Source: Pseudomonas kitaguniensis
GTDB lineage: Bacteria > Pseudomonadota > Gammaproteobacteria > Pseudomonadales > Pseudomonadaceae
Direction of reading: 5' to 3'
Assembly: GCF_009296165.1 (NCBI RefSeq)
Contig: NZ_VUAZ01000056.1
Location: 1 to 63,770, forward strand
Length of the DNA stretch: 63,770 bases
The notes below the pieces were generated by a model. It saw nothing but the letters and a program-made list of their open reading frames with translations. It had not been told where the DNA came from and searched no databases. Made by a program: the position numbers and the translations under genes. Shown piece after piece: positions 63,734 to 63,770 of this stretch (position 1 is its first letter; every line of letters begins with the position of its first letter).

Positions 63734-63756
63734 ATCGCGAGCAAGCCCGCTCCCAC
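63734..63756. repeat. REP at the window edge
   Basis: ATCGCGAGCAAGCCCGCTCC is the right arm of a REPIN; the sequence to its left (from about 63690) resembles the interior of the REPIN at 37570, so the left arm is lost or diverged. The last bases repeat AGCCCGCTCC. Confidence 0.8.
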
Positions 63757-63770
63757 ATAAAGCCCGCTCC

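Noticed and set aside
1..63770. CRISPR arrays, tRNA genes, insertion sequences, prophage or integrase genes
   Set aside because: I looked on both strands and saw no regularly spaced direct repeats with variable spacers, no tRNA-like cloverleaf, and no transposase or phage protein.

Overview
The window looks like a chromosomal segment of a Pseudomonas of the P. fluorescens group. Codon use is uniformly GC-rich, and several gene blocks keep the gene order I recall from P. aeruginosa: KAS III/ECF sigma/anti-sigma (PA3286-PA3284), purN-purM-DUF2066-AI-2E-hda (PA0944-PA0948 region), the late cobalamin operon (PA1272-PA1281) and MarR/MFS/glutathione peroxidase/FadL (PA1285-PA1288). REP/REPIN palindromes with GTGGGAGCGGGCTTGC-type arms are scattered between genes. 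These assignments come from memory of the families, not from a search. I see no phage, insertion sequence, CRISPR array, rRNA or tRNA gene, so this is mostly core genome with ordinary small-scale decay.

Layout. 1-7.7 kb: aerotaxis receptor, CPBP protease, EamA exporter and the HrpA helicase. 7.9-17.7 kb: a KAS III/ECF sigma/anti-sigma cluster, a porin, an acyltransferase, an ABC exporter, periplasmic PpiA, a decayed hydrolase, a LysR regulator and an azoreductase. 17.9-30 kb: transporters (EamA, NCS1), a mechanosensitive channel, a DEAD-box helicase, CvfB-like and DUF proteins, a broken MFS gene with its divergent LysR regulator, and a 40-residue PA1414-like ORF. 30.2-37 kb: tapT, cysM-rlmD, relA, mazG and a DUF2058 gene. 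37-45.2 kb: purM-purN, DUF3108, DUF2066, an AI-2E permease, hda and two NlpC/P60 lipoproteins. 45.2-56 kb: a PQQ-type sugar dehydrogenase (frameshifted), a cobalamin riboswitch and the ten-gene cobO-to-cobS operon for corrinoid adenosylation and nucleotide-loop assembly. 56-63.8 kb: a MarR/MFS/39-residue peptide/glutathione peroxidase cluster, a FadL porin, small hypothetical genes, a Sel1-like protein preceded by DnaA boxes, and rmuC (frameshifted).

Main points for a second look: (i) seven single-base losses in five genes, all of the same -1 sign, which could be assembly error or decay; (ii) a REPIN that has become the coding 3' end of cobB, giving 18-residue tandem repeats; (iii) a perfect 16-bp palindrome shared in part by the MarR and MFS promoters, with a MarR start codon that may be leaderless; (iv) a DnaA-box cluster far from any dnaA gene; (v) a long hairpin that covers the ribosome binding site of a DUF2177 gene; (vi) a FadR-like operator in front of the KAS III gene; (vii) several very small genes, including a 39-residue membrane peptide translationally coupled to an MFS transporter. 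I did not find a clearly new multi-gene system; the KAS III/ECF/anti-sigma cluster and the MarR/MFS/peptide/peroxidase cluster are the best candidates for under-described modules.
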